Assembly: GCA_001311585.1 (NCBI GenBank)
Contig: BBBN01000074.1
Coordinates: 1-7,275, forward strand
Source of the DNA: Thermus sp. JCM 17653
GTDB lineage: Bacteria; Deinococcota; Deinococci; Deinococcales; Thermaceae
Length of the DNA stretch: 7,275 nt
Direction of reading: 5' to 3'
The notes beneath the pieces were generated by a model. The model saw only the letters and a list, made by a program, of their open reading frames with translations, was not told the origin of the DNA and made no database searches. Position numbers and translations under genes: made by a program. This document shows, in pieces, positions 6,792 through 7,275 of this stretch (position 1 is its first letter; every line of letters starts with the position of its first letter).

Positions 6792-7275
6792 CTACGCCCT
6801 GAGGTTCACCAGGAGGACCCCGAGGAGAGCAACCCCCCCGCCCAGGAGGGAGAGGGGGGAGGGCACCTCCCCGAGCCAGAGGTAGGCGACGAAGAGGGCC
6901 AGGACCGGGGAGAGGTAGAGGAAGGAGGAGAGGCGGGAGGCCGGGGTGCGGGAAAGGGCGTAGGTCCAGGTGAGGTAGGCCAAGGCCCCGGGGAAGACCC
7001 CGAGGTAGAGGGCGGAGAGGAGTGCGGGCCTGGGCGCCGTCCTCAGGGCCTCGGGAAGCCCGGGGAGGAAGCCGAGAAGGGGCAGGGTGCCGAGAAGCAG
7101 GGTGTAGACGGTCATTTCCTCACTCTTGTAGCGGCCGAAGAAGGGCTTTTGCAGGACGAAGTAAAAAGAAGTGGAGAGGGCGGCGAGGAGGACGAGGAGG
7201 GCCCCGGGGCTAAGCCCCACCCCACCCCCCTCCCCGAAGGCGATGAGGGCGGAGCCCAAGAAGGCGAGGCCGAAG
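6792..7275 (-). CDS. EamA/DMT-family membrane transporter, C-terminal part
   Basis: This is the 3' portion of a gene entering from the right edge; about 160 residues are visible, with no stop up to base 7274. The protein is strongly hydrophobic, with about six membrane segments: [13 protein letters not shown] (the end of the first EamA repeat), then [75 protein letters not shown] and [14 protein letters not shown]. The pattern of a second EamA repeat, ending in [17 protein letters not shown] and a final glycine-rich helix, is typical of drug/metabolite transporters (10 helices over about 280-300 residues). The substrate is not predictable; relatives export amino acids, metabolites or drugs. 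The stop (TAG) lies 20 nt before the dehydrogenase start. The visible frame is intact. Confidence 0.88.
   Translation of the reverse strand, partial: FGLAFLGSALIAFGEGGGVGLSPGALLVLLAALSTSFYFVLQKPFFGRYKSEEMTVYTLLLGTLPLLGFLPGLPEALRTAPRPALLSALYLGVFPGALAYLTWTYALSRTPASRLSSFLYLSPVLALFVAYLWLGEVPSPLSLLGGGVALLGVLLVNLRA

Noticed and set aside
5236..6885. Open frame of 549 codons on the plus strand
   Set aside because: It is antisense to malQ, the intergenic gap and the dehydrogenase gene; its composition is that of a complementary-strand shadow and it crosses hairpins and a promoter.

Overview
The window looks like a chromosomal segment of a Thermus species. It is very GC-rich, with G or C at most third codon positions. 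It has 4-nt stop/start overlaps and an apparently leaderless promoter. Its SucC, SucD and MalQ proteins are close to those I know from Thermus thermophilus and T. aquaticus. I see housekeeping and central-metabolism genes only: no mobile element, CRISPR array, tRNA or rRNA, and no clearly new multi-gene system.

Layout. Plus strand: the 3' part of radA (DNA repair ATPase, starting inside Walker A); a membrane-anchored PIN-TRAM protein of the YacL type, overlapping radA by ATGA; then a TATAAT promoter and sucC-sucD (succinyl-CoA synthetase beta and alpha, overlapping by GTGA), ending at a GC-rich UUCG hairpin. Minus strand, convergent with sucD: malQ (4-alpha-glucanotransferase, 4190-5688), behind a TATACT box 6 nt upstream of its ATG. 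About 210 nt upstream of malQ, and also on the minus strand, come a 3-hydroxybutyryl-CoA dehydrogenase gene and, 20 nt before it, the 3' part of an EamA/DMT-family transporter gene that runs off the right edge. A CCCCATGCTGGC...GCCAGCATGGGG inverted repeat lies on each side of malQ.

The most striking property is that five of the seven genes (radA, PIN-TRAM, sucC, sucD, malQ) are broken by single-base deletions. There are nine in all, and each can be explained by loss of one G or C, mostly from a G/C run. Restoring one base at each site gives SucC 378 aa, SucD 288 aa and MalQ 500 aa. It also puts catalytic residues at their textbook numbers (SucD Glu208 and His246; MalQ Asp293, Glu340, Asp395). 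The protein sequence on both sides of each break is otherwise well conserved. I therefore read these as sequencing or assembly indels, not as pseudogenes or programmed frameshifts. Anyone using literal translations will get truncated or falsely extended proteins, for example a 446-aa 'SucD'.

Functionally, sucCD makes the succinyl-CoA/succinate step of the TCA cycle, MalQ remodels alpha-1,4-glucans, the dehydrogenase acts in fatty-acid or hydroxybutyrate CoA metabolism, and radA/PIN-TRAM belong to genome maintenance and RNA metabolism. The regulatory points worth attention are a palindrome overlapping the sucC Shine-Dalgarno sequence, an inverted repeat at the -35 position of the malQ promoter, and a row of hairpins between the dehydrogenase gene and malQ.
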